The notes under the pieces are model-generated. The model saw only the letters and a list, made by a program, of their open reading frames with translations. It was not told where the DNA came from and searched no databases. From contig CDRNVI010000020.1 of the NCBI GenBank assembly GCA_977017575.1, forward strand, positions 310,001-374,000: DNA of 64,000 nt. Reading direction: 5' to 3'. Positions 9,909-20,388 of the stretch are shown here, piece by piece. The position numbers and the translations under genes are program-made. The stretch is from Paramoeba atlantica. Taxonomy: Eukaryota; Discosea. Within the stretch, counting starts at the first letter, position 1, and every line of letters starts with the position of its first letter.

Positions 9909-10061
9909 AGTGGTATTGATTATGCTAAATTGAAAAGGGCTCTGCAATGTAAGATTGGTAATATTAAAATACGAAAATCATATTTTTCGTAACTCCGATA
10001 CCTAACATGTTGACCAGTCTGCTGCTTGTGCAAGATATGCGTTGTTTCCATGCTCTGGCGT

Positions 10062-10085
10062 GTAGTTTTTTGTAATATTTTGCAG
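10062..10085 (+). promoter_or_regulatory. Possible trans-splice acceptor before the large unknown gene
   Basis: A T-rich tract (GTTTTTTGTAATATTTTGCAG) ends in AG 34 bases before the ATG at 10120. This is a pattern match only. Confidence 0.35.
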
Positions 10086-10119
10086 CATACTTGGTTGCGC
10101 GCGGTACAAGTACCCGTAA

Positions 10120-13100
10120 ATGCAGAACTCTCGATTGACCCATCTCTTCAGCGCCAAGACTACGGCGTCACAACAAGATGAGTCCTTACGAGTGGAATTC
10201 ATGTCACTTGTTCGAGACGTTTGTGAGCGTACGCTATTTCCCGAGTTTATCGTACCACTGTCTCATGACATAACCTCTCTGTTATCTCAAGCCTTACGTT
10301 CTAATCATTATCCTGTGCAAACGTCGGAGGAATTATCTTCCCCTCTTTCCTCACCAACATACCAACGCGAACGAAATCCTAGCGATCCCCATGATCACGA
10401 GGTCGTCACTCACCATACCGACAGTTTAATCAGCGGAAAATCCCACGAACTCACACTGGACTATTTTACCAATTCCAATCCCGAAACCTTCAGCGACGCC
10501 ACCAGTCGTGATTTTCTTGCCTCCTCCTTCTCCAACGACAGCTCTTCCACGGACATCGCATGTGAAGATAGTACGGAATCACCGAAAGCTTCGGACAAAC
10601 GTTTCTCTTCTCCCCCCTCCTCTGCCTCCACACCACAAAACACATCTCCGCATCCAAAAGAAACAAACCCCCACATCTCCCCTCCCTCCTCCCCTACCCC
10701 CTCCCCCTCCCCCTCCCCCTCCCCATCACACGGCTCCTCATCCATTCCTACTACCACTCCCACTACTCCCCTCCTTACGAGTAAACCACACCATACGCCT
10801 ACAAGTAGTAGTAAACCCCACAATAGTCCACCAAATAAATTTAGTAAAGAACTCACAAGTACGCGTACGCAACAACTCACGAGTACAAAGAGCAGAAAAC
10901 AACATCCTAGTCCTACGCGCGAATCACACACGCGTACGCGTACGAGTAACCCACTCACATGTACTCGCACGAGTAACCAATACACAAGTACAAGTACTCC
11001 AAGTACGAAAACGAGTACAAAGCGTCAGCCTCTCACAAGTACAAGTACAAGTACTCCAAGTACGAAAACGAGTACAAAGACTCAACCCCACACAAGTACA
11101 TGTACTCCACGTACGAAAACAAGTACAAAGCGTCAGCCCCTCACAAGTACACGTCGTAAACCACACCATCGGAATACGACCCGTAGTAGGAGTAGCCGTA
11201 GTACGCGTAGGACTACGACTACGACTCCCCGCGGGGCTCCACGACGGGCTGTCGTTACCCGGTGGCTCCCGGCCCCGTACTCCGCCCTCCCCTGGCTGCG
11301 TCTCCCCCGTACCTCCACGCTGCGCCGGGCACTGGTGTGTGCCGTGCTGTGGCGGCGGGTCGGGGGAGGGGACCCGGAGCTGCGGCGTCTCGCGGCCGGG
11401 GGCCGTACCCCCGCCCGGAACGTGGTGCGCTACTACGTGGGGCTGTTTGGGGCGCGGGGGAGGGGAGAACGAGGGTGCAGGGGGGGGGAGAAGGGGGGGA
11501 GTACCCCTGTGGGGTGTAACGGGGATGGTGAGGGTACTACCGTGTGTACGGTAGTGGATGGGGGAACCGGGGAGGGAGATGGGGGGGTAACGATGGAGGA
11601 GGAGGGGAGGAAGAAGAAGAAGAAGAAGGAAGGGGTGTGGAGGTGTGAGGAAGGTGTGGTGGGGGAGATGGAGAGGGTGGTGGAGAGATTACGTCCGGAG
11701 ATTTTGTATGTGTTCCGGGGGTATTATGCCGTCGGTGAGAATCGAAGGTGTAGTTTGGTGGATCGAAGGGAGTATCATAGGAGTGTTCATGTATTGGGGC
11801 GGCGACGGGAGCATGTTGATTTTACGTTTCGGATTTGCCCGTTAGAGGAGGATAGGGCTCGAGAATTACAATGTGAAAACAGCCCCGTAGAGCACAGCGC
11901 AATGTTTGAACATGAACGTTCGCATGAGCGCCATTTTTTAAGCGCCATTTCTGACAGCGTCACTCGTGGGCATTTTGAGAAATTGCCAAATCCTTTGTTG
12001 AGATGTATTCTAGACACTGAAAGGAGTTTCTCGTGCCAAAGTCCAGGTAATGATTTTACTTGGATCTTTTCTTTTGCGCTATGGAGGAAACGAGTTGCTG
12101 CGCTAGCTTCACTTCTCCAGGTGTACAGTACGCGAAGTTTAGTATATCATTCCTCTACATGCAGCTGCGTGACATCTCTTTCAAGTGAATGTCGTGCTAA
12201 TAGAATGTCAAGCGGCACGTGCTGTGACCGTGCATTTCTTAACCATCATTTGGGCAATCCTGTTGTCTTGCGTTCCGTAGCAGCTTTTGCTGACTGTACA
12301 CTGGGCCATCCTGCTGTACGCATTACTTCTACATTGTATCGTAATCTACTACGCATTCTTTTGGGACGAAACTACTGGACCACACGCCATGTGGTCTACA
12401 ACTGTATTGATGCTCTGCATCGAGAGTTTCTTGAAAAAGCTGCGTCAAGGCTTACAAACATTTTCCCTAGACTCCGACAACGTAGACGATCCCTCATGCA
12501 TGAAATGCTACCACTACACCTGTTCTGGAGTGTATCTGAGTACGAGAGCGACATCCGCGCTGCGATTTCTTTTCCAGTCCCACTCCCCCGAAGAGGGGAA
12601 GCTGAGAAGGATGAATTGAAGAACGGATACCGGAAACAGCAGCTAATACGGGAAGTCAACCTTGTCGATCCAAGTAGATCTTCTGTTTCCACAGATGGTC
12701 CTTCCCCTAGAAACAACACGTCGTGCGTCGTGGATGATTCCTCAAAGTCCACTTTGGGGTCCGATTTGTTTTCCATAGCACACGAGCATGTTCCATTAAA
12801 ATTCAGAAAAAAGAATGTCGCCAGGAGACGTGTTAAAGAAAAACGGAATGAGTCTCTTATTAAAGAATTTCTCGATCATCTGAATGAAAACCAGGACTCT
12901 GGCCATTCCACAGCGAATAAGGCACAAGAAGTATCTCCTGAAAATCAATTTTCGGCTGTCCAGGTTCTCCAACATGTTCAAGGTCAGTGCTTTTCGCATG
13001 AAGGTCACTCCATTTATGAATCGGGGGATGGGTTGTTTACTCTATGTCACGCATTAACCTTAGATCTGGAAGCGATTCAAGACCCGCTATATTTCTGCAT

Positions 13101-13593
13101 GACGTACGTTGCAGGCTCCTCGAGCGCATCATCAGACCAAGATTCTCTTCTTGCAACAATGGGTCCGTCTAGAAAAAATGTTGAGGAACTTTGTGAGAAT
13201 GTCACCACTCATCTTGGATCACGCGGAACTTTATTTTCAAGAGATTACAAGTTCTTTTACGACAAAAGAGTTGTGCGATTGCTTTTTGACTTACTTCGAT
13301 CAGGATTTTTTCGGAGTGATGAAATCACACTGCCAATGGTTGAGAAACTGATCAACATTTCCCGGCATGAGTTGATGATGTGCGTGGAGGTACCTTTCAC
13401 TAGGCTACCCTTACGACTCAAATCTTATTACCTGAACCGGAAACAAGGAGATGTATACAAAGATGGCGCAGTCGAAGTGATTTCATGTGACAGCGACTTG
13501 GAAGATAGGATACGCGACGTGTTAATATGGGATGAGTCGGAAAACCAGATGGGTCGCGAGGTAGAGTCTCAATGTTTCAGGAGGGCGAAGTAG
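10120..13593 (+). CDS. Large protein of unknown function (1157 aa)
   Basis: I do not recognise this protein. Residues 1-80 look folded and helical. Residues 80-400 are low complexity: Ser/Pro/Thr-rich, then tandem TSTKTST units and a basic Arg/Thr stretch. Residues 400-540 are Gly/Glu/Arg-rich. From about 540 to the end the sequence has normal complexity with many Cys, His and Arg, for example VVYNCIDALHREFLEKAASR and HEMLPLHLFWSV. It could be a large regulatory or scaffold protein with one C-terminal domain. The middle region is exactly where base composition swings from C-rich to G-rich (near 11330), so the low complexity may be mutational. No membrane helix is clear. The frame is unbroken over 3.4 kb, so it is real coding sequence. 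Confidence 0.75.
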   Translation: MQNSRLTHLFSAKTTASQQDESLRVEFMSLVRDVCERTLFPEFIVPLSHDITSLLSQALRSNHYPVQTSEELSSPLSSPTYQRERNPSDPHDHEVVTHHTDSLISGKSHELTLDYFTNSNPETFSDATSRDFLASSFSNDSSSTDIACEDSTESPKASDKRFSSPPSSASTPQNTSPHPKETNPHISPPSSPTPSPSPSPSPSHGSSSIPTTTPTTPLLTSKPHHTPTSSSKPHNSPPNKFSKELTSTRTQQLTSTKSRKQHPSPTRESHTRTRTSNPLTCTRTSNQYTSTSTPSTKTSTKRQPLTSTSTSTPSTKTSTKTQPHTSTCTPRTKTSTKRQPLTSTRRKPHHRNTTRSRSSRSTRRTTTTTPRGAPRRAVVTRWLPAPYSALPWLRLPRTSTLRRALVCAVLWRRVGGGDPELRRLAAGGRTPARNVVRYYVGLFGARGRGERGCRGGEKGGSTPVGCNGDGEGTTVCTVVDGGTGEGDGGVTMEEEGRKKKKKKEGVWRCEEGVVGEMERVVERLRPEILYVFRGYYAVGENRRCSLVDRREYHRSVHVLGRRREHVDFTFRICPLEEDRARELQCENSPVEHSAMFEHERSHERHFLSAISDSVTRGHFEKLPNPLLRCILDTERSFSCQSPGNDFTWIFSFALWRKRVAALASLLQVYSTRSLVYHSSTCSCVTSLSSECRANRMSSGTCCDRAFLNHHLGNPVVLRSVAAFADCTLGHPAVRITSTLYRNLLRILLGRNYWTTRHVVYNCIDALHREFLEKAASRLTNIFPRLRQRRRSLMHEMLPLHLFWSVSEYESDIRAAISFPVPLPRRGEAEKDELKNGYRKQQLIREVNLVDPSRSSVSTDGPSPRNNTSCVVDDSSKSTLGSDLFSIAHEHVPLKFRKKNVARRRVKEKRNESLIKEFLDHLNENQDSGHSTANKAQEVSPENQFSAVQVLQHVQGQCFSHEGHSIYESGDGLFTLCHALTLDLEAIQDPLYFCMTYVAGSSSASSDQDSLLATMGPSRKNVEELCENVTTHLGSRGTLFSRDYKFFYDKRVVRLLFDLLRSGFFRSDEITLPMVEKLINISRHELMMCVEVPFTRLPLRLKSYYLNRKQGDVYKDGAVEVISCDSDLEDRIRDVLIWDESENQMGREVESQCFRRAK
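10984..11157 (+). repeat. Degenerate 51-57-bp tandem repeat within the large unknown gene
   Basis: About three units share CAAGTACTCCAAGTACGAAA, then AAGTACAAAGCGTCAGCC-like segments. They encode TSTPSTKTSTKRQPLTST-type repeats. The units nest smaller ACAAGT repeats. Confidence 0.7.
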
Positions 13594-13790
13594 TCCCAAG
13601 GGCCCATGTGATGACGTTTCTTGTTCGACAGTATGGAATCGCGTTGTGTAGGGAATGTTTTGGACTTTGGTTTTTCTATGCTAAGTCTACCTCATGTTCA
13701 AATATACGATGTGTTTAATTAATTAAGTTATAAGTGTCAGTAGAATTTACTTTTTAAAAAATACGCTTGCTCCGCATCAGTGTTGATCGT

Positions 13791-13810
13791 TTTCCGCCTT
13801 CCAAAATTAG
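13791..13810 (+). promoter_or_regulatory. Possible trans-splice acceptor of the EMC8/9-like gene
   Basis: The stretch GTTTTCCGCCTTCCAAAATTAG is pyrimidine-rich and ends in AG 70 bases before the ATG at 13881. The remaining spacer behind the previous gene is AT-rich and featureless. Confidence 0.3.
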
Positions 13811-13880
13811 GTGAAACTTAGTTATTATTTGATATGCAGATGAATTCTCGGAACTGCTTTGAAATCGAACTCTTTGGCTG

Positions 13881-14822
13881 ATGCGTTTCGAAGTTCACCC
13901 TGAGGCGTACGCGACCGCACTGCTACATGCCATGCAGCATCCTTCTCAAACCATAGTTGGGCTGCTACTGGGAAAAGAAAAGAATTCGAATGTTCTGCTC
14001 CCGCGAGATTCTCCCAACAAATGTGAAGAGCCACTCGGTTTTGAAGGTAACGAAGCTATCACAGAGGTTACGTACGCGATTCCTTTGACACATTCACATC
14101 CTGAATTTACTCATATTGCTGACACGGGGGTTGAGGTTGTGACCGAAGCACTCCGCATGGCTTTGGACGACGATCTACGAAATATACGACATGGAATACG
14201 TGAGGAGGTGAGTAGCAAGATAAAGACGAATTCTCAACCGAGCGCAAGTTATCACACATCTGCCTCTCTCTTACGTGGCCTACGAATTATCGGCGTATAT
14301 TCCGCAAGTGGAGAAGCAGAAGGAGCCAATATTCATGCATCGGCGTATCGACTGTGTTCTACGCCCGGGTTCTTATTCTGGTCAATTCCCAATGAAATGG
14401 TTTCACAGTCTACTACGAAGTGTGGCATTCAGCCTTACCAGTTTTGTCCACAAAATGCTTTAGAAAATAATACAGCTTGCTTGGCCCAAAACACAGATGA
14501 TCTGTTTTTACTTCCAGCACAAAAACACACTTACATAACAGACGAACGAACATCTGTTTCAGGGTTAGATCTTATTCAGCGTATCCTTCAGGGAGCACAC
14601 GCTGGTAATCTGAATTGTACCATTCGTGGAGCTCTTACTCCGGCTGCTAATGGCGTTACGCAGGACAAAGACGAGAAGCCGTACGTTTACAGCAAAAAGT
14701 GTGAAATTGGCGACCACGATGAGATTTTGTACGTCGCGGACTTTGAAATGTTTCTAGAGGAACCGGAATTGGATATTCTAAATTTGCATGTGCAAGCCAA
14801 TAATTCGTTTGTAAAAAAGTAA
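13881..14822 (+). CDS. EMC8: ER membrane complex subunit 8/9-like (MPN-fold) protein
   Basis: The protein has 313 residues; EMC8/9 usually have about 210. The N-terminus (MRFEVHPEAYATALLHAMQH, then IVGLLLG) matches the opening of EMC8/9, where an MPN domain begins with a helix followed by a GLL strand. IPLTHSHPE corresponds to the family's IPLFH segment. The end, ILYVADFEMFLEEPELDILN, matches the closing helix (LVDFDNHLDDI..). The JAMM zinc motif is not intact, as expected for this non-catalytic family. The family acts in the ER membrane insertase complex. Insertions near residues 95-130 and 180-260 explain the extra length. Confidence 0.6.
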   Translation: MRFEVHPEAYATALLHAMQHPSQTIVGLLLGKEKNSNVLLPRDSPNKCEEPLGFEGNEAITEVTYAIPLTHSHPEFTHIADTGVEVVTEALRMALDDDLRNIRHGIREEVSSKIKTNSQPSASYHTSASLLRGLRIIGVYSASGEAEGANIHASAYRLCSTPGFLFWSIPNEMVSQSTTKCGIQPYQFCPQNALENNTACLAQNTDDLFLLPAQKHTYITDERTSVSGLDLIQRILQGAHAGNLNCTIRGALTPAANGVTQDKDEKPYVYSKKCEIGDHDEILYVADFEMFLEEPELDILNLHVQANNSFVKK

Positions 14823-15752
14823 ACGGAGGAAGCCAGTGGTATGTTTCAACATTCCTTCTTAGTAGTCTGCCCTTTCTATGTATTTTGTTGTATTTAATTT
14901 TTGCTCATTTTTGTTGCAAACGAGAGATTTCGTTCCCCTGCTGAAGAGTATTGCATTTTTATAGAGATTTCTTCGCATCCTTTGGGTCAAAAGAACGTGC
15001 TCTTTTGTCAAATCATGTTGACAAAACAAATAGAAAGGAAGGCTGTAGCTTTTTGGAGGTTTAAAAAGTTGCAGTCCGCCTATCTCGACCCCTTTTTGAT
15101 CACAAAATTTTATATTGTTCCACGACTTTGTCGCAAAGGGTTCAGAAAAAGTCTGCTTATTCATCCACCCCGATTCAGATATAGTGACGTAACAGAAATT
15201 TTCCATGGAATTCACAGTGCTGCTGACTTCTTCTAGAATCCTTGAAGATTCACGAGATGAAGTCTGGGAGGAAAATACGATAATCGGAGGAAGAGGATAA
15301 ACCTTGTGTTGGTATACTTCAAGGAGCGCGGCCAAGAAAACAGTGACTAATTCGAAGATCTTAATTTAATGAGACTTATAGCTACTAGACTTATAGCTAT
15401 GTGGACATTAACATGGGATTAATAAATCGATGAAAATAATTTCGGGAAAAATTGATTGGGAAAAAACATCTGCTGCTTCGCGGCAGGATTCATCTTCAAA
15501 AGCAACGCTAATAGGGGCGTACCGGGGCAACGCTAGGATAGGGGGGAGTATAGCCGCAAGGTGATGTCGATTTTTTATCATGTACAAAGCTGCTTTTGTG
15601 AATGCCTTTGAAAAGCATACACCCTCTTCATACATTATATGACTATTTGTCCAAAATTACCCCTATTAGAGCACATAGTACACAGTGTAGATGTACCCAG
15701 CTCACCTAACATCACTGAATCAATTTTGTATTTTCCTCGTTCAAAAACTACA
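14823..15752. other. Intergenic, about 930 bp, no gene recognised
   Basis: Open frames overlap on both strands (for example 158 codons on - at 14859-15335), but neither has a recognisable motif. A direct duplication of AGACTTATAGCTA lies at 15371-15398. The open stretch upstream of LRR gene E (from 15639) is treated as leader. Confidence 0.4.
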
Positions 15753-16490
15753 ATGATACGGGCCGCGGATCACTCCAACGTCCGTCGGGCCCGTGTGGAT
15801 TTCCACAACCTCCCCCTCGAACACCAACTCGCGCGATTCACTGCGCAAATTATCAATCCCGACTCCACGTGGACTGAGGCCACCCCGGGCTGTGAGTGGT
15901 TCGGCGTCCACTGCGACGACTCCGGCCACATCACCGAACTCAAGTGGAGTGGCCAGGAGTACATCCCGGACGGGAGCTACGAGGGGTCGTTGTTGTGGGA
16001 ACACACCCCCATGGGGCTTACCCGGCTCCATTTCAAGGATAACGCTCTCCATGGAACACTCGCGACCGAGGTGTTGCCCAATTCTCTGCGTTATGTCTCG
16101 GGACGGGACAACCACCTCAGCGGTCCGCTGGCACTGGAAAACCTTCCCGCAGAGATCCGTCACTGGGATGTGCGAAACAACGCATTTTCCGGGACCCTCG
16201 ATCTCACCGCGCTGCCGCAGCATTTAGAGATCCTATCGCTGAGTGGGAATGCGTTTTCCGGGGGCGTGGATTTGCGCACGCTTCCGGGATCCTTGCTGAA
16301 ACTCGATCTCTCGAACAACCAGCTGGAGGGGGAGGTGGACCTCACGGCGCTTCAGGAGGGCATTCGGGTGTTGTTGATGAATGCAAACCGGTTTACCGGG
16401 ATTGCGGACATGCGCAACCGTCCGAACAGTCTTGTGAGCTTTTATTCAAAGGAAAATGAGTGGGATGTTCTAAGAGCAGGGGGTCAATGA
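15753..16490 (+). CDS. LRR-family protein E (GC-rich)
   Basis: The 245-residue protein begins MIRAADHSNVRRARVDFHNL, followed by a full cap (IINPDSTW, CEWFGVHC) and seven LRR units such as LPQHLEILSLSGNAFSG. Unlike most of the family, the gene is GC-rich. It starts with C-ending codons and changes to G-ending codons between about 16080 and 16240. The ATG at 15753 is chosen because upstream codons do not resemble any relative. No membrane segment is present. Confidence 0.82.
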   Translation: MIRAADHSNVRRARVDFHNLPLEHQLARFTAQIINPDSTWTEATPGCEWFGVHCDDSGHITELKWSGQEYIPDGSYEGSLLWEHTPMGLTRLHFKDNALHGTLATEVLPNSLRYVSGRDNHLSGPLALENLPAEIRHWDVRNNAFSGTLDLTALPQHLEILSLSGNAFSGGVDLRTLPGSLLKLDLSNNQLEGEVDLTALQEGIRVLLMNANRFTGIADMRNRPNSLVSFYSKENEWDVLRAGGQ

Positions 16491-17139
16491 ACGGGTGAGC
16501 GAACATGGAAAAAACACGACTTTTATTCTTATGTGTTTATTAATACGTAAGGTATTATTGGAGGTTCTTTTATTTGCTCGTTTAAATCTTGAAGGACATC
16601 CTTCTCACAATACTAACAAACTGCTAGTAAGTGACACTGTTGCTGATGAGAGATTCTGAGTCGAAAAAGGAGTTAAAGAACAAATAACTAACCTTGCTGC
16701 TTTCATTTTTTTGTGCATACACTCGGAGTTAGTACCTTTCGCACTGATGATGCGCAGTGAGACGCGTGTACCATAGAACGTATTTTTCCTACTAACATGT
16801 ACCGTTCATGTAAATGTAAGGCCGTGCATGTATGCTATAGCTATATTATAAGCTATTATTAGTATTATGAACTATTATTAGCTATATTATAAGGTGCAGT
16901 GGCATACGATTGGAAAATGAATGTATAAATGCAATCTAATGTGAATAGGAATCCCTTGTTTCTTGCATCAGGTATCGTACAATATGAGGTAATACCAGTA
17001 TCCCCTATTTCTTTTGTGGATATGACTTTGGGAATAAGTAGTGTCTACGCGTTTCCATCTTTAGCATTTAGTGAGCTACCAGATGCTTGCAGCAAAGATT
17101 TCATGAACAAAACTATACATTAGAACTGCATATTAAATA
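16491..17139. other. Intergenic, AT-rich
   Basis: The stretch holds short TATTAGC/TATAAG direct repeats near 16840-16890 and no supported gene. A 64-codon frame at 16929 has no family resemblance. Confidence 0.45.
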
Positions 17140-17907
17140 ATGAAAACACTTTGCGAAGATCCTGAACAGACGAGATTAGTTCCCGCAAAAGTAAAGCGTC
17201 ATATTTTACCACCTGAGGTGCAGCTTTCTCGTTTTCTGGGAACTAAAAATTGTAAAACGCTGGACATTTCTGAATCCCGTCCATTGCGTCATTGGAAAGG
17301 AATAGGCTGCGATGAGGATGGCGTAGTCCGCACTATAGAGTATCAATACGAAGATCTATTAAATGTGGAGTGGTTCGAGTTGCCCGAAACAATACGTGAT
17401 GTTCACATAACAGACTGTTCTCTATCGTGCTCCTTCGATCTGTCTTGGTTCCCTCGTGGGACTACGAAAATATGTGTTGAATGGAATCATCTATCTGGTA
17501 GTCTTAATTTTGACGATATTCCACCAAAATTGGAGTCCTTGGACATAAGGTCCAACCGAATGAACGGAACACTCGACCTCAGTGCGTTACCGGAGGGTCT
17601 GGTTGAACTTGATCTGGGTAGAAACCTTTTTACTGGAAACATCGATCTCTCCTCATTGCCCTCTACCTTAAGGGCTCTTGTGCTGGACCAAAATTCTCTT
17701 TTAGGTTTGGTCGACGTTACGAAAATGAGGGAGGGAATTCAAACCCTTTTTTTGTACCAGAATCATTTTACGGGTGTGTTGGATTTTCGTCACGTACCGA
17801 ATACGCTGCAACGTTTCAACGTGAAAGGTAACACATGCGAGGTATTGGCCCCAGATCACGGATGGCATGTTTCCCCTAGCGAATGTTATAGAAGAAATGG
17901 GACGTGA
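17140..17907 (+). CDS. LRR-family protein F
   Basis: The 255-residue protein has a cap in which the first Cys is replaced (LRHWKGIGCDEDG). Seven LRR units follow, including LPEGLVELDLGRNLFTG and LPSTLRALVLDQNSLLG. The start follows an AT-rich leader ending in ACATTAG. It lies 650 bp behind LRR gene E on the same strand, so E and F may be an old tandem pair that diverged in base composition. Confidence 0.8.
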   Translation: MKTLCEDPEQTRLVPAKVKRHILPPEVQLSRFLGTKNCKTLDISESRPLRHWKGIGCDEDGVVRTIEYQYEDLLNVEWFELPETIRDVHITDCSLSCSFDLSWFPRGTTKICVEWNHLSGSLNFDDIPPKLESLDIRSNRMNGTLDLSALPEGLVELDLGRNLFTGNIDLSSLPSTLRALVLDQNSLLGLVDVTKMREGIQTLFLYQNHFTGVLDFRHVPNTLQRFNVKGNTCEVLAPDHGWHVSPSECYRRNGT

Positions 17908-18395
17908 GTGATACATGGATGAATATCATGTGTTGATTAATTTTTAAAGTTAAACCAGTGTGCTATGCGGTTGTGCTAAGGTCGAAACGCAAAATGAATC
18001 ATTATACAGAGATTAAGCTTTTGATACATCAATATGTCTCACAGTGTGGCGGGGTAGTAAAAACTGAGATGTTAACCCTGCTGAAAAACATCGTCCAATA
18101 AATAAAACAACTGGAGAGTGGAACTACATTATACGTAACTGAACAAGTGTATGTGTAAATTGTACTTGCTAATCTTATTTTTCGCCACTCAATTAATTTA
18201 ATACAATACTCAATTAATTAATACAAAAAGTATCTTTCGCTTATTTTTGCAAGGTGAAATACACTACATTTTGGCAGGGGGATTATGTTGCTTTGTATTT
18301 TAAAAAAAGCAGAGAAGAAACTACCACTTTTCTTCAGCTTTGACCAGCGAAAATATATCGTTTTTTACCTTGTGTATGCAATTTACACATTGTCT
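17908..18395. other. Intergenic, AT-rich
   Basis: A short direct duplication (CTCAATTAATT with AATACAA) occurs at about 18187-18225. No gene is recognised. The frame before 18396 is open but looks like leader. Confidence 0.4.
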
Positions 18396-19088
18396 ATGCC
18401 AACTATGCACAAAGACTCGTTTCGCCGACCGGGTCCGCTTCGCGTGTTTCCTGTTTTTGATGAAAGTTGTTTTTACCATAGGCAGCTGGCACCGAGTCAT
18501 ACAACCGAGGATTTGGCCGAAATCCCGGATCTTCCTCGTGAGAGTGCAATCACGCCATCACGTTCTATATCCCGAGCAGAGGCCAATATTTTTCTTACCG
18601 AGGCTGAATCACAAAGCTTGGCACCTTGTAGGTTTCCAGGACCACGTTGGTGGCTTCGCAGCTTTACTTCTACTTTGAGAAAGCATCAACGTGAGCGTAT
18701 GTTCCGCAAAGTGTATGAGACGCCACGCAAAAAACTGTTTTCGACGCGTATTGACATTGTAACTCATCCACAGGAAAGCATAATGCAATTGTCTCATTCG
18801 TGTGACGGGGAAGAGGCAGAGCATCCGGTACATGTATGTCCTATGAGATCCCGCCTTCTAACACTTTCTGTTTGGTGTCATGTGCATTATGCAAATGTTT
18901 TGCTTGGATGGCTACCTAGTTTTTCTGTTGGTGGGTTGTATGAACAGATGTCAAATCCTAAATTCTGGTACAGTGTATTGACGTCACGCGTTGCACAAGC
19001 ATATTACTTGATTTTGTGTCTTCATTTTCTACTATTCTTTTGGATCTTGGTAATTTCTGATCTTTTAAATGTCCAACATCCTACGTGA
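18396..19088 (+). CDS. Unknown tail-anchored membrane protein
   Basis: The product has 230 residues from the ATG at 18396. The frame is open from 18285, but those 37 residues are hydrophobic and leader-like. The middle is soluble and rich in Arg, Ser and Pro (PGPRWWLRSFTSTLRKHQRE). The last 30 residues hold one strong hydrophobic helix (YYLILCLHFLLFFWILVISD) followed by a short tail, the layout of a tail-anchored protein. I do not recognise a family. A mitochondrial outer-membrane or ER location is possible but unsupported. Confidence 0.55.
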   Translation: MPTMHKDSFRRPGPLRVFPVFDESCFYHRQLAPSHTTEDLAEIPDLPRESAITPSRSISRAEANIFLTEAESQSLAPCRFPGPRWWLRSFTSTLRKHQRERMFRKVYETPRKKLFSTRIDIVTHPQESIMQLSHSCDGEEAEHPVHVCPMRSRLLTLSVWCHVHYANVLLGWLPSFSVGGLYEQMSNPKFWYSVLTSRVAQAYYLILCLHFLLFFWILVISDLLNVQHPT

Positions 19089-19218
19089 AAAGTAGAAGAT
19101 CAGCGCTTCCAATACACACTTATTTATGCAACAAAAAACGGGAAAGAAAGAAAGAAAGAATTCTTCGCAGCATACCCTTTTTTTTGCAAAGTAAAGTTAT
19201 TATACCTAGGGATACTTA

Positions 19219-20001
19219 TTGCGGTGGTTGTATAACTACCGCTCTACCCTCGATTATTGAAAAAAAGTGAACAAAAACAGTGAAAATATAAAGAGGAACA
19301 CAGTAATATAATAGAAGAAAAACTTATAAAAGGGGCTCCGGTGGTCCAAAATTTTTAAAAAAAAATCGAACCCTTGGGGGGTCCATAGGGGGGGCATACC
19401 GCGCGAATTTTTTTTGAAAAAAATATTTTTCCAAACGCCCAGATAGCGCACGCCGCGGTACAAAATTGGTACCGGCGGGGCGTGCGCTAACTGGGCCACG
19501 GTGAGGAAAGGGAATTTTCCAAAATTGTTTCCCCTATTTTATTTTCATAGCTTGGGACCTATTCTAGCTTTCTACGCCATTGATTTTGCGAGATGTCGCT
19601 TCTTGAAGCCGTGGTACCCCTCCCAAAATTACCCATTTTTGACCAAAAAATGCGAAAAAGTAATTTTCGGACCCCAAGGGGTCTTTGAATGGTGTGGTTG
19701 GAGTCACATTCTCTACCCAATACGTTCTGTAGCCTCGAATGCATGCCTACGAGTGATTTCCCACACGCTAATGTCGAATTTAGTGCTCTGAGAGCAAAAA
19801 TACAGAAAAATCACCCCATTTTTACCTAAAAATCGGCTATTTTTGGCTCAAATCCTTCCGTTTTCTTCCGCTTCCCCGCCAATTTTCCTTTTTTTGGGGT
19901 CTTCGTTAAATGCGGTGGTAGTTTTCAACGCGAAGCGCGCAGCATGAGTGACTTCTAAGTTGAAAACGACCACCGCGTTTAACGAAGAGCCTAAAAAAGG
20001 A
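19219..20001 (-). mobile_element. Family A element, copy 2
   Basis: On the - strand this is a near-full element of about 780 bp. It runs from the palindromic end module at 19895-20001 to the hairpin module at 19219-19260 (starting TTGCGGTGGTTGTATAAC on +). A TATACCT motif occurs just outside both ends, a possible but unproven target duplication. The internal C-run block is shorter than in copy 1. Confidence 0.75.
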
Positions 20002-20154
20002 AATTATACCTCCTAGGTATAATAACCCGGACAGTGGTTTATACGAATTTTGACCCCCCCCCCCATATTTTCCTGCCACCCCCTGTATTTCAATTTAAAA
20101 TCGCTGTCCTTTATTCTATTTTTCTGACGTTAGGTTCTCGACGCCGAAATCATT

Positions 20155-20228
20155 TTGCTGTTCACTTTCGAATTCCGCCATATTCTGCCAATTATCGCAG
20201 ACGCGTTGCCCCCCTTCTAGGTACCGAG
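20155..20228. repeat. Small dispersed repeat F, copy 1
   Basis: About 60 bp (CTGTTCACTTTCGAATTCCG ... CAGACGCGT followed by a C-run) recur with few changes at 26683-26745. Confidence 0.55.
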
Positions 20229-20349
20229 GTATCTATCTATGGTCCGACTTTTCGCTAATTGTAATAATGCACTTCAACAGTCAAATTAATGTGAGTATTA
20301 GTAAGTATAAAAGTCCTTCAATTCAGGATTGGTTTTATTAAGGGATTTG

Positions 20350-20375
20350 TGTTTTCTTTCCATTCTTCAAATTAG
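20350..20375 (+). promoter_or_regulatory. Possible trans-splice acceptor before the 125-aa gene
   Basis: GTTTTCTTTCCATTCTTC runs into AAATTAG, a typical pyrimidine tract plus AG, 14 bases before the ATG at 20389. Confidence 0.4.
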
Positions 20376-20388
20376 GCAGTACATCACC

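Noticed and set aside
14859-15335. 158-codon - frame behind EMC8/9
   Set aside because: It overlaps an open + frame, lacks a recognisable motif and would be the only host gene on the - strand.
18285-18395. Upstream start for the tail-anchored protein
   Set aside because: The 37 extra residues are hydrophobic and AT-codon biased, like translated leader.
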